Shown here piece by piece: positions 39,964-50,148 of a DNA stretch of 62,394 bases (positions are counted from its first letter, which is position 1; every line of letters starts with the position of its first letter). The translations under genes were made by a program, and so were the position numbers. This stretch comes from Pseudomonadales bacterium (GTDB lineage: Bacteria; Pseudomonadota; Gammaproteobacteria; Pseudomonadales; Azotimanducaceae). The notes beneath the pieces are model-generated. The model saw nothing but the letters and a program-made list of their open reading frames with translations. It was not told the DNA's origin and searched no databases. Where the stretch lies: positions 1-62,394 of the forward strand of contig JAJECH010000011.1 in the NCBI GenBank assembly GCA_022822135.1, written 5' to 3'.

Positions 39964-41112
39964 ATGAGTCGCTTTCTCGTGTCCAGCAAAGGCGATCGCG
40001 TGCACAGAAAACTCATAGTTGGCGTTTTTCTTTCGACGTTACTCATAGCGTGTGCAGAAACCGAACAGACATCTCCTTCGGACGACACGACATCCGAGCA
40101 ACTCAGTACTCAAACGTTTGAGTGGAAGCTCGTCATGTCCTGGCCAAAAAACCTGCCCGGGCTTGCGACTTCAGCTGAACGATTGGCGCAAAACATCGCG
40201 GAGATGTCAAATAATCGCTTGACCATCAAGGTGTTCGGCGCTGGCGAATATGTACCAGCGTTTCAGGTGTTCGACGCCGTCTCAAGTGGTACCGCAGAGA
40301 TGGGTCACAGCGCCGCGTATTACTGGCGCGGAAAAGCTCCGATACTCGCTGTTTTCGGTACAGTGCCCTATGGCATGACCGCTCAAGAAACCAACAGCTG
40401 GCTCCACTATGGAGGCGGTCTGGAACTGTGGCGCGAGGTCTACGCGCCGTTCAATTTAATCCCGTTTCCTGCTGGAAATTCTGGCGTCCAGATGGCGGGA
40501 TGGTTCAACAAGGAAATCAACAGTCTGGCAGATATTCAGGGATTGAAGATGCGTATCCCTGGGTTGGGTGGGGACGTATTTCAACGAGCAGGCGGTGTGG
40601 CCGTGCAACTGCCTGGTAACGAGCTATTTACGTCTCTACAGACAGGTGTCATTGATGCGACGGAATGGGTAGGTCCATACAACGACTTGGCATTCGGCTT
40701 ACATGACATTGCGACGTACTACTACTATCCGGGTTGGCAGGAACCGAACGCCGTGCTGGAGCTGATGGTCAACAAATCCGCGTACGAATCATTGCCAGCA
40801 GACCTGCAAAAAATCGTAGAAGTCGCTGCTCGAGCTTCAAATCAAGACACGCTTGATGAGTACACCGCCCGAAACATGGCGAGTTTGAACACCATGATGG
40901 CAGAACACGGCGTCCAATTGCGCAGGCTTCCGGTCGACGTGCTGTCGGCGTATCGAACCTATGCCAAGGAGGTGTTCGACGAACTCGCCTCCGAGGACGA
41001 ACTTTCTGCACGTGTTGTTGCCTCGTATAAAGAATTCCAAGCGACCGTGAGTCAATGGCATGCGATCGCTGAAGAAGCCTATTTCGAGGTCCGGCGAGAA
41101 AACACCGAGTAG
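39964..41112 (+). CDS. dctP: TRAP transporter solute-binding lipoprotein (DctP family)
   Basis: The 382-residue protein has a lipobox (STLLIAC) and the DctP fold: WKLVMSWPKNLPGLATSAER, VFDAVSSGTAEMGHSAAYYW, LADIQGLKMRIPGLGGDVFQ and TGVIDATEWVGPYNDLAFGL. The SWPKNLPG and EWVGPYND motifs are those of the 2-oxo-acid-binding TakP-like branch. The membrane subunits are not adjacent; a dctQ-dctM pair lies 8 kb away on the other strand. Lipid anchoring is unusual, since most DctP proteins are free in the periplasm. Confidence 0.9.
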   Translation: MSRFLVSSKGDRVHRKLIVGVFLSTLLIACAETEQTSPSDDTTSEQLSTQTFEWKLVMSWPKNLPGLATSAERLAQNIAEMSNNRLTIKVFGAGEYVPAFQVFDAVSSGTAEMGHSAAYYWRGKAPILAVFGTVPYGMTAQETNSWLHYGGGLELWREVYAPFNLIPFPAGNSGVQMAGWFNKEINSLADIQGLKMRIPGLGGDVFQRAGGVAVQLPGNELFTSLQTGVIDATEWVGPYNDLAFGLHDIATYYYYPGWQEPNAVLELMVNKSAYESLPADLQKIVEVAARASNQDTLDEYTARNMASLNTMMAEHGVQLRRLPVDVLSAYRTYAKEVFDELASEDELSARVVASYKEFQATVSQWHAIAEEAYFEVRRENTE

Positions 41113-41153
41113 TCACCAATTGTCCGTTCAACCATACTGCACTTAAATTCAAC

Positions 41154-44100
41154 ATGTTTAAACGCGTACTAATCGCCAATCGCGGCGAAATCGCCATCCG
41201 TATCGCTCGCGCCGCACAAAGTTTGGGCGTCGAGAGCGTCGCGGTATATCCTCACGCAGACCATACCTCGCTTCACACCCAATTTGCGACTCACAGTCAA
41301 GAATTGACAACACCGTCGGGAGGATCGCCGGTCTCAGGCTATCTGGATATAGAGCAACTCATTAGTGTGGCGCAGAAGACGGGGTGCGACTGTGTGCACC
41401 CCGGGTATGGCTTTCTGGCGGAACATGCTAGTTTGGCGGAGCGAAGCCACGAGGAAGGTATCACATTCATCGGCCCATCAGCGGATGTGTTGCGCATTTT
41501 TGGCGACAAGGTTGCTTCGCGCGACTTGGCAGCAAAGCTCGAAATCCCGGTCGTACCAGGTAGTGAACAAGCAACCGAAATCGAGGACGCCGCCGCCCAA
41601 GTTGCGAAGAGCGTCGGTTATCCAGTGATGCTGAAAGCTGCGGCAGGCGGTGGCGGTAGAGGTATGCGAGTCGTCGAATCCGAGACCGAACTACGCCAGG
41701 AGTTTGCTAGGTGCAGCGGTGAAGCAAAGTCAGCATTCGGTGATGGTTCAATCTTTGTTGAGAAGCTAATACGCGATCCGCGTCATATTGAAGTGCAAAT
41801 CCTTGCCGATAGCAGCGGTGAGGTTGTTCACCTATTCGAGCGCGATTGTTCCGTTCAGTTGCGCCATCAAAAAGTTATGGAATTCGCGCCGGCGCCGAAT
41901 CTGGATCCGCGACTACGTGAAACGATATTGAACCACGCGACGAAGCTCTGCAAGGAAGCCGGATACGTAAACGCAGGAACCGTCGAGTTTTTAGTCGATG
42001 TCGAAAACGCTGAGTGCTTCTTTATCGAATGCAATCCGCGGATTCAGGTTGAACACACCATCACCGAGCAAATTACCGGCATTGACCTCGTTGAAGCGCA
42101 ATTCCAAATTGCTGCTGGGGAGAGCTTAAATTCGTTAGGGATTGACGGGCAGGATTCGATCGAGGCAATCGACGGTTTCAGCGTGCAGGCGCGTGTCACA
42201 GCGACCGCGGCTGGCACGATATCGGGTTATAGAGAGCCTACGGGGCCTGGGATTCGAGTTGACAGTTATGGCTATAACGGTTACGAAGTCAGTGCACAGT
42301 TCGATCCGTTACTAGCGAAGGTTGTTGCAACGACGGGTCGCGACTTCCCCGCAACACTTGGTCGTATGAGCCAAGCATTGGGTGAATTTCAAATAAGCGG
42401 CATCAGGACCAACTTGGATTCGCTTTTAGCGATCTGCAATAACGAACTTGTGAAGTGCGGCGATGCACGGACGTCACTACTGAGCTCACAACCGGAGTTG
42501 ATGGAAGCGGATGGACAGCGAGACGACGGTTTTGTCGGCTTCCTTGAGCGATCCAGTGCTAGTTCAACGTCAGAATCCGCTTCACCCAATGAGAAAGCTC
42601 AATCTGATTCGGTACTTCGGTCGCCGCTAAGCATCCCAGATGGCGATATAGCGATCACCGTTCCGTTGGAAAGCGCGCTGGTGGCTTGGTCGATAACGGA
42701 AGACGATCTCGTCAAGGTAGGGGACCCGATCGTCGTTGTTAATGCGATGAAGATGGAGACCGTTATTTCAGCACCGAAGTCTGGCCGAGTCACTGCCTTG
42801 CAGAAATTGAATGCGGGGGATTTGTTGAAAGCTAACGAGACGGTGGCCGCATTGACACCGTTAGATGTCACAAAATCCTCGACCCAAGGAGCTCGTCTTG
42901 AGTCGAGCGATTGGCAATCAACGTTAGATCAAGTCGCCACGCTTCAGGCTTTGGCGAAAAAACGTCTTGCGATCGGTTCAGAAGACCCTGGTGTCGTACG
43001 TCAAAGGGATCGCAACAAGCTGACGTGCCGAGAACGTATCGAGCTCTTACTCGACGCAGATTCTTTCCACGAGGTGGGATCTGTCACGGGTTTCGCGTCG
43101 TACGATGAAGAAGGCAATATCCTCGCGTTTACTCCGGCAAACCACGTTGGCGGCTGGGGCTCGATCGAACAACGGACAGCCATCGTTTGTGCGGATGATT
43201 TCACGTCACGAGGTGGACACGCGGATGGTGCAATTGGGGCAAAAAGCTCTCACCTAGATCGGCTCTCCATTGAGATGCGCGTGCCATCGGTGCGCTTGCT
43301 CGACGGCTCTTCTGGTGGCGGCAGTGTCGCCGCGATGGTGCCACAGCAAAAGCAAGAAGGTGAAAGCTCTGCGAAAGAAAGTACAGGCGCTATCAAATCC
43401 GGTAGACCTCGTGTTGCTGGTGGTGGCGGCTCTTTCTTGCCAGGCCACTTGGGGAGCGCGATGTACACACAGCAGTTAGCAACCGTACCTGTGGTCAATA
43501 TGCTCCTGGGAAGTGTTGTCGGTATCGGTGCGGCGAAAGCGGTCCTCGGTCATTTCTCTGTGATGGTCCGGGATATTGCGCAACTGTTCGTCGCAGGTCC
43601 GCCTGTCGTCAAACACGCGATGGGCTACGACATCACTAAAGAAGAGCTGGGTGATTGGCGCGTTCACTGCACAAACGGTTCCGTTGACAACTTGGCTGAG
43701 AACGAGGACGACGCGGCCACGATGGTGCGTACGTTCTTGTCATATCTACCTTCGAGCGTTTATGAAGCGCCACCGATAGCGGCGTGCGACGATCCGGGTG
43801 ATCGTCGTGAGGATGAATTGTTCTCAATCATCCCACGGAAGCGAACGACGACGTTCGATATTCGTCGCACGATCGACTTAATCGTTGACCGAGATTCCTT
43901 CTTTGAAGTCGGTGGATTGTGGGGAACGGATCAAGTCACAGGATTCGCCCGGTTTGCGGGTCACCCGGTTGGCGTTATTGCTTCAGATAGCCAGCACGTT
44001 AATGGAGGTGCACTAACTGCCGATGGATGTCGCAAGTTGACGCGTCACTTGGACTTATGCGATCTATTCCATCTCCCAGTTTTAAATCTCGTCGACAACC

Positions 44101-44564
44101 CGGGGTTTGCGGTTGGATTAGAACACGAGATCGCGGGAACCATTCGTGCAGGCGGTGAATGGATGGTGGCGTTTTCACAAGTGAGAATACCGATATTCAC
44201 TGTCGTCATGCGACGGAGTTTCGGGGTCGCCGGAAACAACTACGCGACGCCACGCTCAGCACCGTCGATGCGAGTTGCGTGGCCTGCGGCTGATACAGGT
44301 GGAATCCCACCGGAAGGTGGTATCGAAGCCGCGTATCGCCGTCAGCTTGCCGAAGCCGAGGATCCGGAGGCGCTGCGAGCAGAACTGAACGCACGGATTG
44401 AGAGTGCACGCGGACCTTTGGGTCCTTTATCGAAGTTCCAGATCGAGGAAATGATCGATCCCCGTGATACGCGTCGATATGTATGTGAATGGGTTAAGTT
44501 GGCGTATCGGTTGGTATCCCTCCCGGATCAGTTGCACTCCAGAGAGCTGCAATTTCGACCGTAG
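41154..44564 (+). CDS. Single-chain biotin-dependent acyl-CoA carboxylase
   Basis: The 1136-residue protein joins three enzymes in one chain: biotin carboxylase (residues 1-450; IANRGEIAIRIARAAQSLGV, ATP-grasp KAAAGGGGRGMRV), a biotinyl domain (about 490-570; VVNAMKMETVI with Lys533 as biotin site), and a carboxyltransferase with both halves (about 590-1136; GGHADGAIGAKSSHLDRLSI, GGSFLPGHLGSAMY, and NPGFAVGLEHEIAG). Bacterial enzymes of this layout carboxylate acetyl- to long-chain acyl-CoA. The true substrate is unknown; this is separate from the usual accABCD. Confidence 0.92.
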   Translation: MFKRVLIANRGEIAIRIARAAQSLGVESVAVYPHADHTSLHTQFATHSQELTTPSGGSPVSGYLDIEQLISVAQKTGCDCVHPGYGFLAEHASLAERSHEEGITFIGPSADVLRIFGDKVASRDLAAKLEIPVVPGSEQATEIEDAAAQVAKSVGYPVMLKAAAGGGGRGMRVVESETELRQEFARCSGEAKSAFGDGSIFVEKLIRDPRHIEVQILADSSGEVVHLFERDCSVQLRHQKVMEFAPAPNLDPRLRETILNHATKLCKEAGYVNAGTVEFLVDVENAECFFIECNPRIQVEHTITEQITGIDLVEAQFQIAAGESLNSLGIDGQDSIEAIDGFSVQARVTATAAGTISGYREPTGPGIRVDSYGYNGYEVSAQFDPLLAKVVATTGRDFPATLGRMSQALGEFQISGIRTNLDSLLAICNNELVKCGDARTSLLSSQPELMEADGQRDDGFVGFLERSSASSTSESASPNEKAQSDSVLRSPLSIPDGDIAITVPLESALVAWSITEDDLVKVGDPIVVVNAMKMETVISAPKSGRVTALQKLNAGDLLKANETVAALTPLDVTKSSTQGARLESSDWQSTLDQVATLQALAKKRLAIGSEDPGVVRQRDRNKLTCRERIELLLDADSFHEVGSVTGFASYDEEGNILAFTPANHVGGWGSIEQRTAIVCADDFTSRGGHADGAIGAKSSHLDRLSIEMRVPSVRLLDGSSGGGSVAAMVPQQKQEGESSAKESTGAIKSGRPRVAGGGGSFLPGHLGSAMYTQQLATVPVVNMLLGSVVGIGAAKAVLGHFSVMVRDIAQLFVAGPPVVKHAMGYDITKEELGDWRVHCTNGSVDNLAENEDDAATMVRTFLSYLPSSVYEAPPIAACDDPGDRREDELFSIIPRKRTTTFDIRRTIDLIVDRDSFFEVGGLWGTDQVTGFARFAGHPVGVIASDSQHVNGGALTADGCRKLTRHLDLCDLFHLPVLNLVDNPGFAVGLEHEIAGTIRAGGEWMVAFSQVRIPIFTVVMRRSFGVAGNNYATPRSAPSMRVAWPAADTGGIPPEGGIEAAYRRQLAEAEDPEALRAELNARIESARGPLGPLSKFQIEEMIDPRDTRRYVCEWVKLAYRLVSLPDQLHSRELQFRP

Positions 44565-44613
44565 ATTACCGCTAACGTAGGGTACGACCGATTGGTGATT
44601 GAGGAGACGAACA

Positions 44614-45513
44614 TTGGATTTTGACACTTATAAACGGTATGGCTTACATATCCCCCCTCCGCGAGCGGTCAATGGACGTTCGTCAGACGAGATCGTGAAA
44701 TCGACGATGGTACCGGAGGACAATCAATACAACCCCTGTGCGGAAGCCTATCCTGGTAGCCAAATCCCAACCGGTGAATTTAATCGAATCCGTGACTGGG
44801 CGGAATCAAAGATCTACCCAGGGACAACACGCACGATTTCGATCTATCAATCGGCAAGCCTGGCTAATTCGAGCGAAATGCCGGCGTTTGTGTACTTCAA
44901 TGACGGTGATTTCTACCTTGCGCGCGAAGGTGCAGCGCGTGCGACTCGAGTGTTTGATTCGATGTGCGCGAACGGCGAATTGCCACCCCTTATTGCTGTG
45001 TTTGTGAATGCAGGGGTCTCAGAAAGCGAACCCGCACAACGAAGTATCGAGTATGACACAGTCTCCGACCAGCACGTGACATTTATCGACACCGAAATCG
45101 TTCCGCTAGTCGAATTCATGACCGGTAAAACACTTGCGAGCGAGCCTTCGAAGCGATTGATTTGCGGAATCTCGAGCGGAGGAATCTGTGCGTTCACGGC
45201 TGCGTGGCACTCACCGACTAGCTTTGGTCGAGTATTGAGTCACTGCGGTTCGTTTGTGAATCTTCGCGGCGGTCACAACTACCCGTCCATGATTAGACGA
45301 ACACCTCGAATTCCAATTCGGGTGTTCTTACAGAGTGGGAAACGTGATGCCAATATCGTGCCGGGTAGTTGGCCTATTGCGAACCAAGATGTAGCGGCTG
45401 CACTCGACTACGCAGGATATGACTATCGTTTCGAGTTCGGTGAAGGTGGTCATAGTTTGCGACACGGTGGCGCTATATTCGCGGAATCCTTACGGTGGTT
45501 GTTCCGAGTGTAG
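44614..45513 (+). CDS. Esterase of the enterochelin esterase/esterase D type
   Basis: From the TTG at 44614 (GAGGAG lies about 8 bp upstream) the protein has 299 residues. It shows PAFVYFNDGDFYLAREGAAR, the nucleophile elbow ICGISSGGICAF (Ser in GISSG), and a late GEGGHSLRHGG providing the catalytic His. The fold is alpha/beta hydrolase, PF00756 group. No signal peptide. The substrate is unknown; it follows the acyl-CoA carboxylase by about 50 bp. Confidence 0.82.
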   Translation: MDFDTYKRYGLHIPPPRAVNGRSSDEIVKSTMVPEDNQYNPCAEAYPGSQIPTGEFNRIRDWAESKIYPGTTRTISIYQSASLANSSEMPAFVYFNDGDFYLAREGAARATRVFDSMCANGELPPLIAVFVNAGVSESEPAQRSIEYDTVSDQHVTFIDTEIVPLVEFMTGKTLASEPSKRLICGISSGGICAFTAAWHSPTSFGRVLSHCGSFVNLRGGHNYPSMIRRTPRIPIRVFLQSGKRDANIVPGSWPIANQDVAAALDYAGYDYRFEFGEGGHSLRHGGAIFAESLRWLFRV

Positions 45514-45577
45514 CTAGTTGAAGTAGCGCCTCGTTACGCTAAACTAAGCGACAGAAGGAGACGTCGATCTAGGAGTC

Positions 45578-46687
45578 TCATTGTGCTAGTTGCGCAATTT
45601 GATCAACGATCGCTTCCATATTGATAGGACCATCACGATTGGTTTGAACGGCGATCGTTAGTTGTTCGTCCAGATAGTGTCGTACATGCGAGCGATATCC
45701 CATCCAGAGTCCACCGTGTTCAACTACATTCCGGTCATGGACTACGAATAGACCAAATCCATAGTGCCATTCGCGGGATTCCGGATCCTGCCATCCGGAG
45801 TTTTTCATGGATTCGAAGGTGTCTGGTCTTACTACCTCCCCTCGCGCTAGAGCGGAAAAGAACCTAACGAGCATCGTGGGATTGGTGACTAAACCGCCAC
45901 CTGTCCATTCGGAAGTAGGGTCAACCTTCATCGTTCCGTCTTTTCGAAGGTTTCGAGCGCCACGTGTGTAGCCTGGCGTTATATCTGGCAACGCGGAGAC
46001 GTTTTGTGGACGAATTAGATTGAGATTTTGCGGCGAGAGGATACGCTCCTGAAGGAGCTCGTAGTAATCACGCCTGGTCGCCGCTTCGATGATCTTGCCT
46101 AAAACAAGGTAACCTGAATCAGAATAAGCGAATCCGTCACCAACAGGATATAGTGGCTTCTTGTTTGCCACCATCTCGATCAGCTCATCGTGTGTGAATC
46201 GGATGCCCCCGTGGCGAAGCGCACGCCAAATAGAGAGCATCATGTACCGGTTTGTCCCGGGATAGTCGCTTAGACCAGAGCTGTGAGAAAGGAGGTGCCT
46301 GATCCTGATGTCATCTTGGTTGGGAAGATCCTTGAACCACGACTCTTCGCTTAACCACTCCGATGCTAGGTCGTCCAGAGTTAAGGTGCCATCTTCTACT
46401 AGCAGCATGACCAGCGTCGCGGCGAAGGGTTTTCCTGTGCTCCCGCCCGGCATCCCGATATCGTGATCCAAAGGAACGTTGTTCTCAACGTCGGCAAGTC
46501 CAACTGCGGCTCGAATGAGCGTTCCGTCGGGAACAAGGACTGCCGCACGCAATCCAGGCATCTCTTGTTCGGTTCGGATCGATCTTAGAAGCTGTGCGAG
46601 CGTATCTTGAGTCAAGCTGGCATTGCTACCCTGACAAACGAGAAGTGCGACAAATAAGAGCGAATGACGGATGCCGGCCGTGCGCAT
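45578..46687 (-). CDS. Beta-lactamase-family serine hydrolase, exported
   Basis: From the ATG at 46687 the protein has 369 residues and a signal peptide (HSLLFVALLVCQGSNAS). The class C motifs are present: Ser-Thr-Gly-Lys in MPGGSTGKPFAAT (the S-x-x-K), YSDSGYLVLG (Y-x-N position has S-D-S), and HGGLWMGYRS near the end. This group includes D-aminopeptidases and esterases rather than true beta-lactamases. A GTG 13 codons upstream is possible but would spoil the signal peptide. Confidence 0.85.
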   Translation of the reverse strand: MRTAGIRHSLLFVALLVCQGSNASLTQDTLAQLLRSIRTEQEMPGLRAAVLVPDGTLIRAAVGLADVENNVPLDHDIGMPGGSTGKPFAATLVMLLVEDGTLTLDDLASEWLSEESWFKDLPNQDDIRIRHLLSHSSGLSDYPGTNRYMMLSIWRALRHGGIRFTHDELIEMVANKKPLYPVGDGFAYSDSGYLVLGKIIEAATRRDYYELLQERILSPQNLNLIRPQNVSALPDITPGYTRGARNLRKDGTMKVDPTSEWTGGGLVTNPTMLVRFFSALARGEVVRPDTFESMKNSGWQDPESREWHYGFGLFVVHDRNVVEHGGLWMGYRSHVRHYLDEQLTIAVQTNRDGPINMEAIVDQIAQLAQ

Positions 46688-46920
46688 TCGTGGCAAATGG
46701 AAGGTACTGAGTGTTTGGGTTCCCACTTTCGTTACTGAGGTCGCGAGTTTCCATGTGGTTATATAAATTGCTTCATTCCGAAAATCGTCGGTTTGCGAGA
46801 GAACTTAGGTCAGTTACGCGAATGAGCGAACACGCGATCTCGATTCACCCCGTTGTTCGTGTTGGTTATCAGTTCTAATATCTTAGGAGCAAGGTACCCG
46901 TCCATCACGTCGGCAGATAT

Positions 46921-47607
46921 TTGAACAAGACCATTAGAGAATTGCATCGAACTGTCTTGGCGAGCTCAGTGATTGTCGCGTTAGTTATTGGATTACGCGC
47001 ATACACAGCGTGCCCAGAGCCCATGGCGGATTCAGATCAACCTCTTGCTTCTAAGACAGTTCTTCAGGCGATTGAAAAGAACGATCTCCAGATCCTCGAA
47101 TCGGGAACAACCTTCACGATATACGACGCGGGAGTGAAACGGTACGGGGAGTTCACAGCACTTGTCCAGTCCAGCAATGAACCCATTTCGTTAGGCGCTG
47201 AGATGCGTCCGTATATGGATACCCAACGATTTTGGGCGTTTGTACGGAACAACGAAGTGAACATTCCGGACGATTCGCCGCAAGAGATCTACGTCTACAA
47301 CTGGATTGAGAAAGCTCAAGGAAGGATGATCTTCGACGTTGGGGTGCGGACCCAGGACAAGGAACTGAAGAAATCCCTACCGAATTGGCTTCAGATTAAG
47401 ACCTACAAACCAATGAAGTTCGCGAGCCTAGTGTATGTTGGACCTTTCCCTCATCAAGAAGATAGTGGATGGGAGAAGATTCGATGGGAGGATCGAGCGA
47501 AAGAAAAAGGATGTGTATACGATGAGCGCATGTATCGAGAGTTGTATCACCGATTTGACTTTGATAGGAATCAGCACGTCACTGAAATTCAGATCAGTGT
47601 TGAATGA
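46921..47607 (+). CDS. Membrane-anchored GyrI-like ligand-binding protein
   Basis: The 228-residue protein has an N-terminal membrane or signal helix (VLASSVIVALVIGLRAY) and a soluble domain with paired segments like those of the GyrI/SOUL-type fold: GVKRYGEFTAL and KFASLVYVGPF. Such domains bind small hydrophobic molecules. The start is TTG at 46921 and is uncertain. It is flanked by a divergent hydrolase and the LLM oxidoreductase gene. Confidence 0.5.
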   Translation: MNKTIRELHRTVLASSVIVALVIGLRAYTACPEPMADSDQPLASKTVLQAIEKNDLQILESGTTFTIYDAGVKRYGEFTALVQSSNEPISLGAEMRPYMDTQRFWAFVRNNEVNIPDDSPQEIYVYNWIEKAQGRMIFDVGVRTQDKELKKSLPNWLQIKTYKPMKFASLVYVGPFPHQEDSGWEKIRWEDRAKEKGCVYDERMYRELYHRFDFDRNQHVTEIQISVE

Positions 47608-47730
47608 TCTACGAAGTCACTAGCATGAGTGTGGCAAGCTGAATCTCTCGAATTACGCTGGCTAGAATCGAACGTACGTGTCATATCGATACGAATTCGA
47701 ACCAAGTATCCCGGGGAATAGGAGAGTAGA

Positions 47731-48780
47731 GTGAAAGTAACGAGCGGTGTTGGTGGTTGGCCTGGCTCCGTTGGGGAGCAAGCAAAAAGAGCCGAAGCGG
47801 CGGGGTACGACATCATCGGGTGCGGCGAGCTGTCCCACGATTCGATTGTTACGATGACATTGGCCGCAGCAGCAACAGAGAAGATTGGGATCCAAACCTC
47901 GGTCACGATCGCGTTTCCCCGTAGCCCGTTCGTGTTGGCGATGCAAAGCTGGGATATTCAGCAGCTGTCGAACGGACGCTTCACGATCGGCTTAGGCAGT
48001 CAGGTCAAAGGTCACAACGTTCGTCGATTCGGCGGTACTTGGTCGCCGCCAGGTCCGAGAATGCGCGAATACATTCAGATGATGAGAGCGGTTTGGGACT
48101 CCTGGCAAAACGGAACGCAACCCGAGTTTCTTGGTAAGCACTACACCTACACGTTAATGACGCCTAACTTCAATCCGGGACCGTTAGATTGTGCGCTACC
48201 CAAGATTGGTTTAGCTATGGTGGGACCAGTAATGGCGCGAGTCGCAGGTGAAGTGGCGGATGTCATCATGCCTCATGGCGGCATCATGTCAGATCGTTAC
48301 ATGCGAGAAGTGCTGCTTCCTTCAGTTCGGGCCGGATTAGTGAAGTCCAATCGCACCTGGGATGACATTGAGATTAACTCAAGTGGCTACCTGATCATGG
48401 GGGAAAACGACAGTGAGATTGAGCAGAGTATTGAAGCAATGCGTCGTCCTTTGTCGTTCTACGGATCCACGCGAACCTACCACAAGGTTCTGGCGATCCA
48501 TGGACTTGAAGAACTGGGGTTGAAATTGCATGCGTTGTCGCTGAACGGTAAGTGGGAAGAAATGCGTGAGACGGTACAACCGGACGACATTCTCAAGCTC
48601 GCGCAGACGTCTACCTATGACGGCTATCCTGACTTTCTGAAAGAACACCGAGAATATGCCTCGATAACAGGATTTTCGATGCCTCAACGTACGGCCGATG
48701 AGCGCGAGCGATACCACGCCATCATGCAGGAAGTTCAATCGATCGAACCCCAACGTGTACCTCGTGGTCTGGAAATCTAG
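47731..48780 (+). CDS. Luciferase-like (LLM class) oxidoreductase, F420-type
   Basis: The 349-residue protein is a luciferase-family TIM barrel: GEQAKRAEAAGYDIIGCGEL, KIGIQTSVTIAFPRSPFVLA, LSNGRFTIGLGSQVKGH and MREYIQMMRAVWDSWQ. This matches the TIGR03617-like group predicted to use F420, though related proteins in Proteobacteria may use FMN. GTG start with GGGAATAGGAG upstream. It is convergent with dctM, only 6 bp apart. Confidence 0.87.
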   Translation: MKVTSGVGGWPGSVGEQAKRAEAAGYDIIGCGELSHDSIVTMTLAAAATEKIGIQTSVTIAFPRSPFVLAMQSWDIQQLSNGRFTIGLGSQVKGHNVRRFGGTWSPPGPRMREYIQMMRAVWDSWQNGTQPEFLGKHYTYTLMTPNFNPGPLDCALPKIGLAMVGPVMARVAGEVADVIMPHGGIMSDRYMREVLLPSVRAGLVKSNRTWDDIEINSSGYLIMGENDSEIEQSIEAMRRPLSFYGSTRTYHKVLAIHGLEELGLKLHALSLNGKWEEMRETVQPDDILKLAQTSTYDGYPDFLKEHREYASITGFSMPQRTADERERYHAIMQEVQSIEPQRVPRGLEI

Positions 48781-48786
48781 TTGTGC

Positions 48787-50148
48787 TTAGAGCGATGGCA
48801 ACCACGTAGCAAGCGTGGGAAACAGCACGAGTACGCCGATTAAGATAAGTTGGAGCATAACGAACGGTGCGACCCCCTTGTAGATCGCCACCGTTTCAAC
48901 TGTTGGAGGTGTGACACCGCGGAGATAAAACAACGCGAATCCAAATGGCGGCGTGAGGAACGAGGTTTGGAGGTTAATCGCGATCAACACGCCTAACCAG
49001 ACCGGATCTATGCCCATCGCAAGTAATACCGGTCCGACGATCGGCACGACGATGTAGGTGATTTCGACGAAATCTAGTACGAAACCTAGCAGAAATATGA
49101 CGAGCATGACGATGCCAACCGCAAGCAGTGGCGCGTGTTCAATGTGGGCAAACCAGCTTGAGACAAGCTCGTCGCCGCCATAACCACGGAACACCAGCGA
49201 AAACACGGACGCGCCAATCAGGATGAAGAACACCATCGCGGTTGTCGTGAGTGTGGATCGACAGATTTCCTTCAAGGTTTCGATCGACAATGCGCGTTGA
49301 AGCGTGGCCATCAATAGTGCCCCACAAGCGCCAACTCCTGCAGCCTCCGTAGGAGTTGCATATCCGGCCAGAATGGATCCTAGTACCACGAAGATCAACA
49401 GAATCGGCGGGAGCAAGCTCGTAAGCAATTCACCGAAGTTCAATGCTTCTTCGCTGCGCGTTGCTGGAGGTGCCGCCTCCTTATCGAAATGGCTACGTAT
49501 GAAGATGTAGGTTGCGTAGAGCGCTACGAGCACCAATCCTGGAAGTAACGACCCGACAAATAGATCTTCCACCGATACCGTTTTAGGGTTGAAGACGCCT
49601 ATCGAGAGCTGGGCTTGTTGATATGCATTCGAAAGGACATCACCGAGAAGTACAAGTGCAATCGACGGTGGGATGATCTGACCTAGCGTTCCAGTGGCAG
49701 CGATCGTACCAGTCGCGAAGCTTGGTTGATAGTTTTGTTTCAACATCACTGGGAGCGCGAGTAATCCGAGCGTTACTACAGTTGCGCCAACGATGCCTGT
49801 ACTCGCCGCCATCAACGCGCCGACCAACACGACGGCGATCGCTAAGCCACCGGGTGTGCGCGCCATCAAAATGGAAAGTGATTGCAGTAGCTTGTTCGCA
49901 ATATTGGTGCGTTCGAGGGTGACGCCCATTAGGATGAAGAGCGGTAGCGCAATAAGGACGGTATTGCTCATGACCCCAAAGACCCTGATTGGCATGAACC
50001 CAAGATCCGCTAGATGGAAAACCCCAGTCAATGCACCAACAAGCGCGAAGATCAAAGCGACGCCTGCGAGCGTTGGTGCGACCGCGTACCCGCTAAGGAT
50101 CATTAGAAATACCGCCGCGAACATCAGCAGCGGCAGCCACTCAATCAC
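48787..50148 (-). CDS. dctM: TRAP transporter large membrane subunit (DctM)
   Basis: The 453-residue protein has at least twelve hydrophobic helices and the DctM features LPLFILMGVTLERTNIANKL and GASTGIVGATVVTLGLLALP-like stretches, and ATGTLGQIIPPSIALVLLGD. It couples solute import to a sodium gradient. GTG at 50148 overlaps the dctQ stop by 8 bp. No binding-protein gene is adjacent. Confidence 0.93.
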   Translation of the reverse strand: MIEWLPLLMFAAVFLMILSGYAVAPTLAGVALIFALVGALTGVFHLADLGFMPIRVFGVMSNTVLIALPLFILMGVTLERTNIANKLLQSLSILMARTPGGLAIAVVLVGALMAASTGIVGATVVTLGLLALPVMLKQNYQPSFATGTIAATGTLGQIIPPSIALVLLGDVLSNAYQQAQLSIGVFNPKTVSVEDLFVGSLLPGLVLVALYATYIFIRSHFDKEAAPPATRSEEALNFGELLTSLLPPILLIFVVLGSILAGYATPTEAAGVGACGALLMATLQRALSIETLKEICRSTLTTTAMVFFILIGASVFSLVFRGYGGDELVSSWFAHIEHAPLLAVGIVMLVIFLLGFVLDFVEITYIVVPIVGPVLLAMGIDPVWLGVLIAINLQTSFLTPPFGFALFYLRGVTPPTVETVAIYKGVAPFVMLQLILIGVLVLFPTLATWLPSL

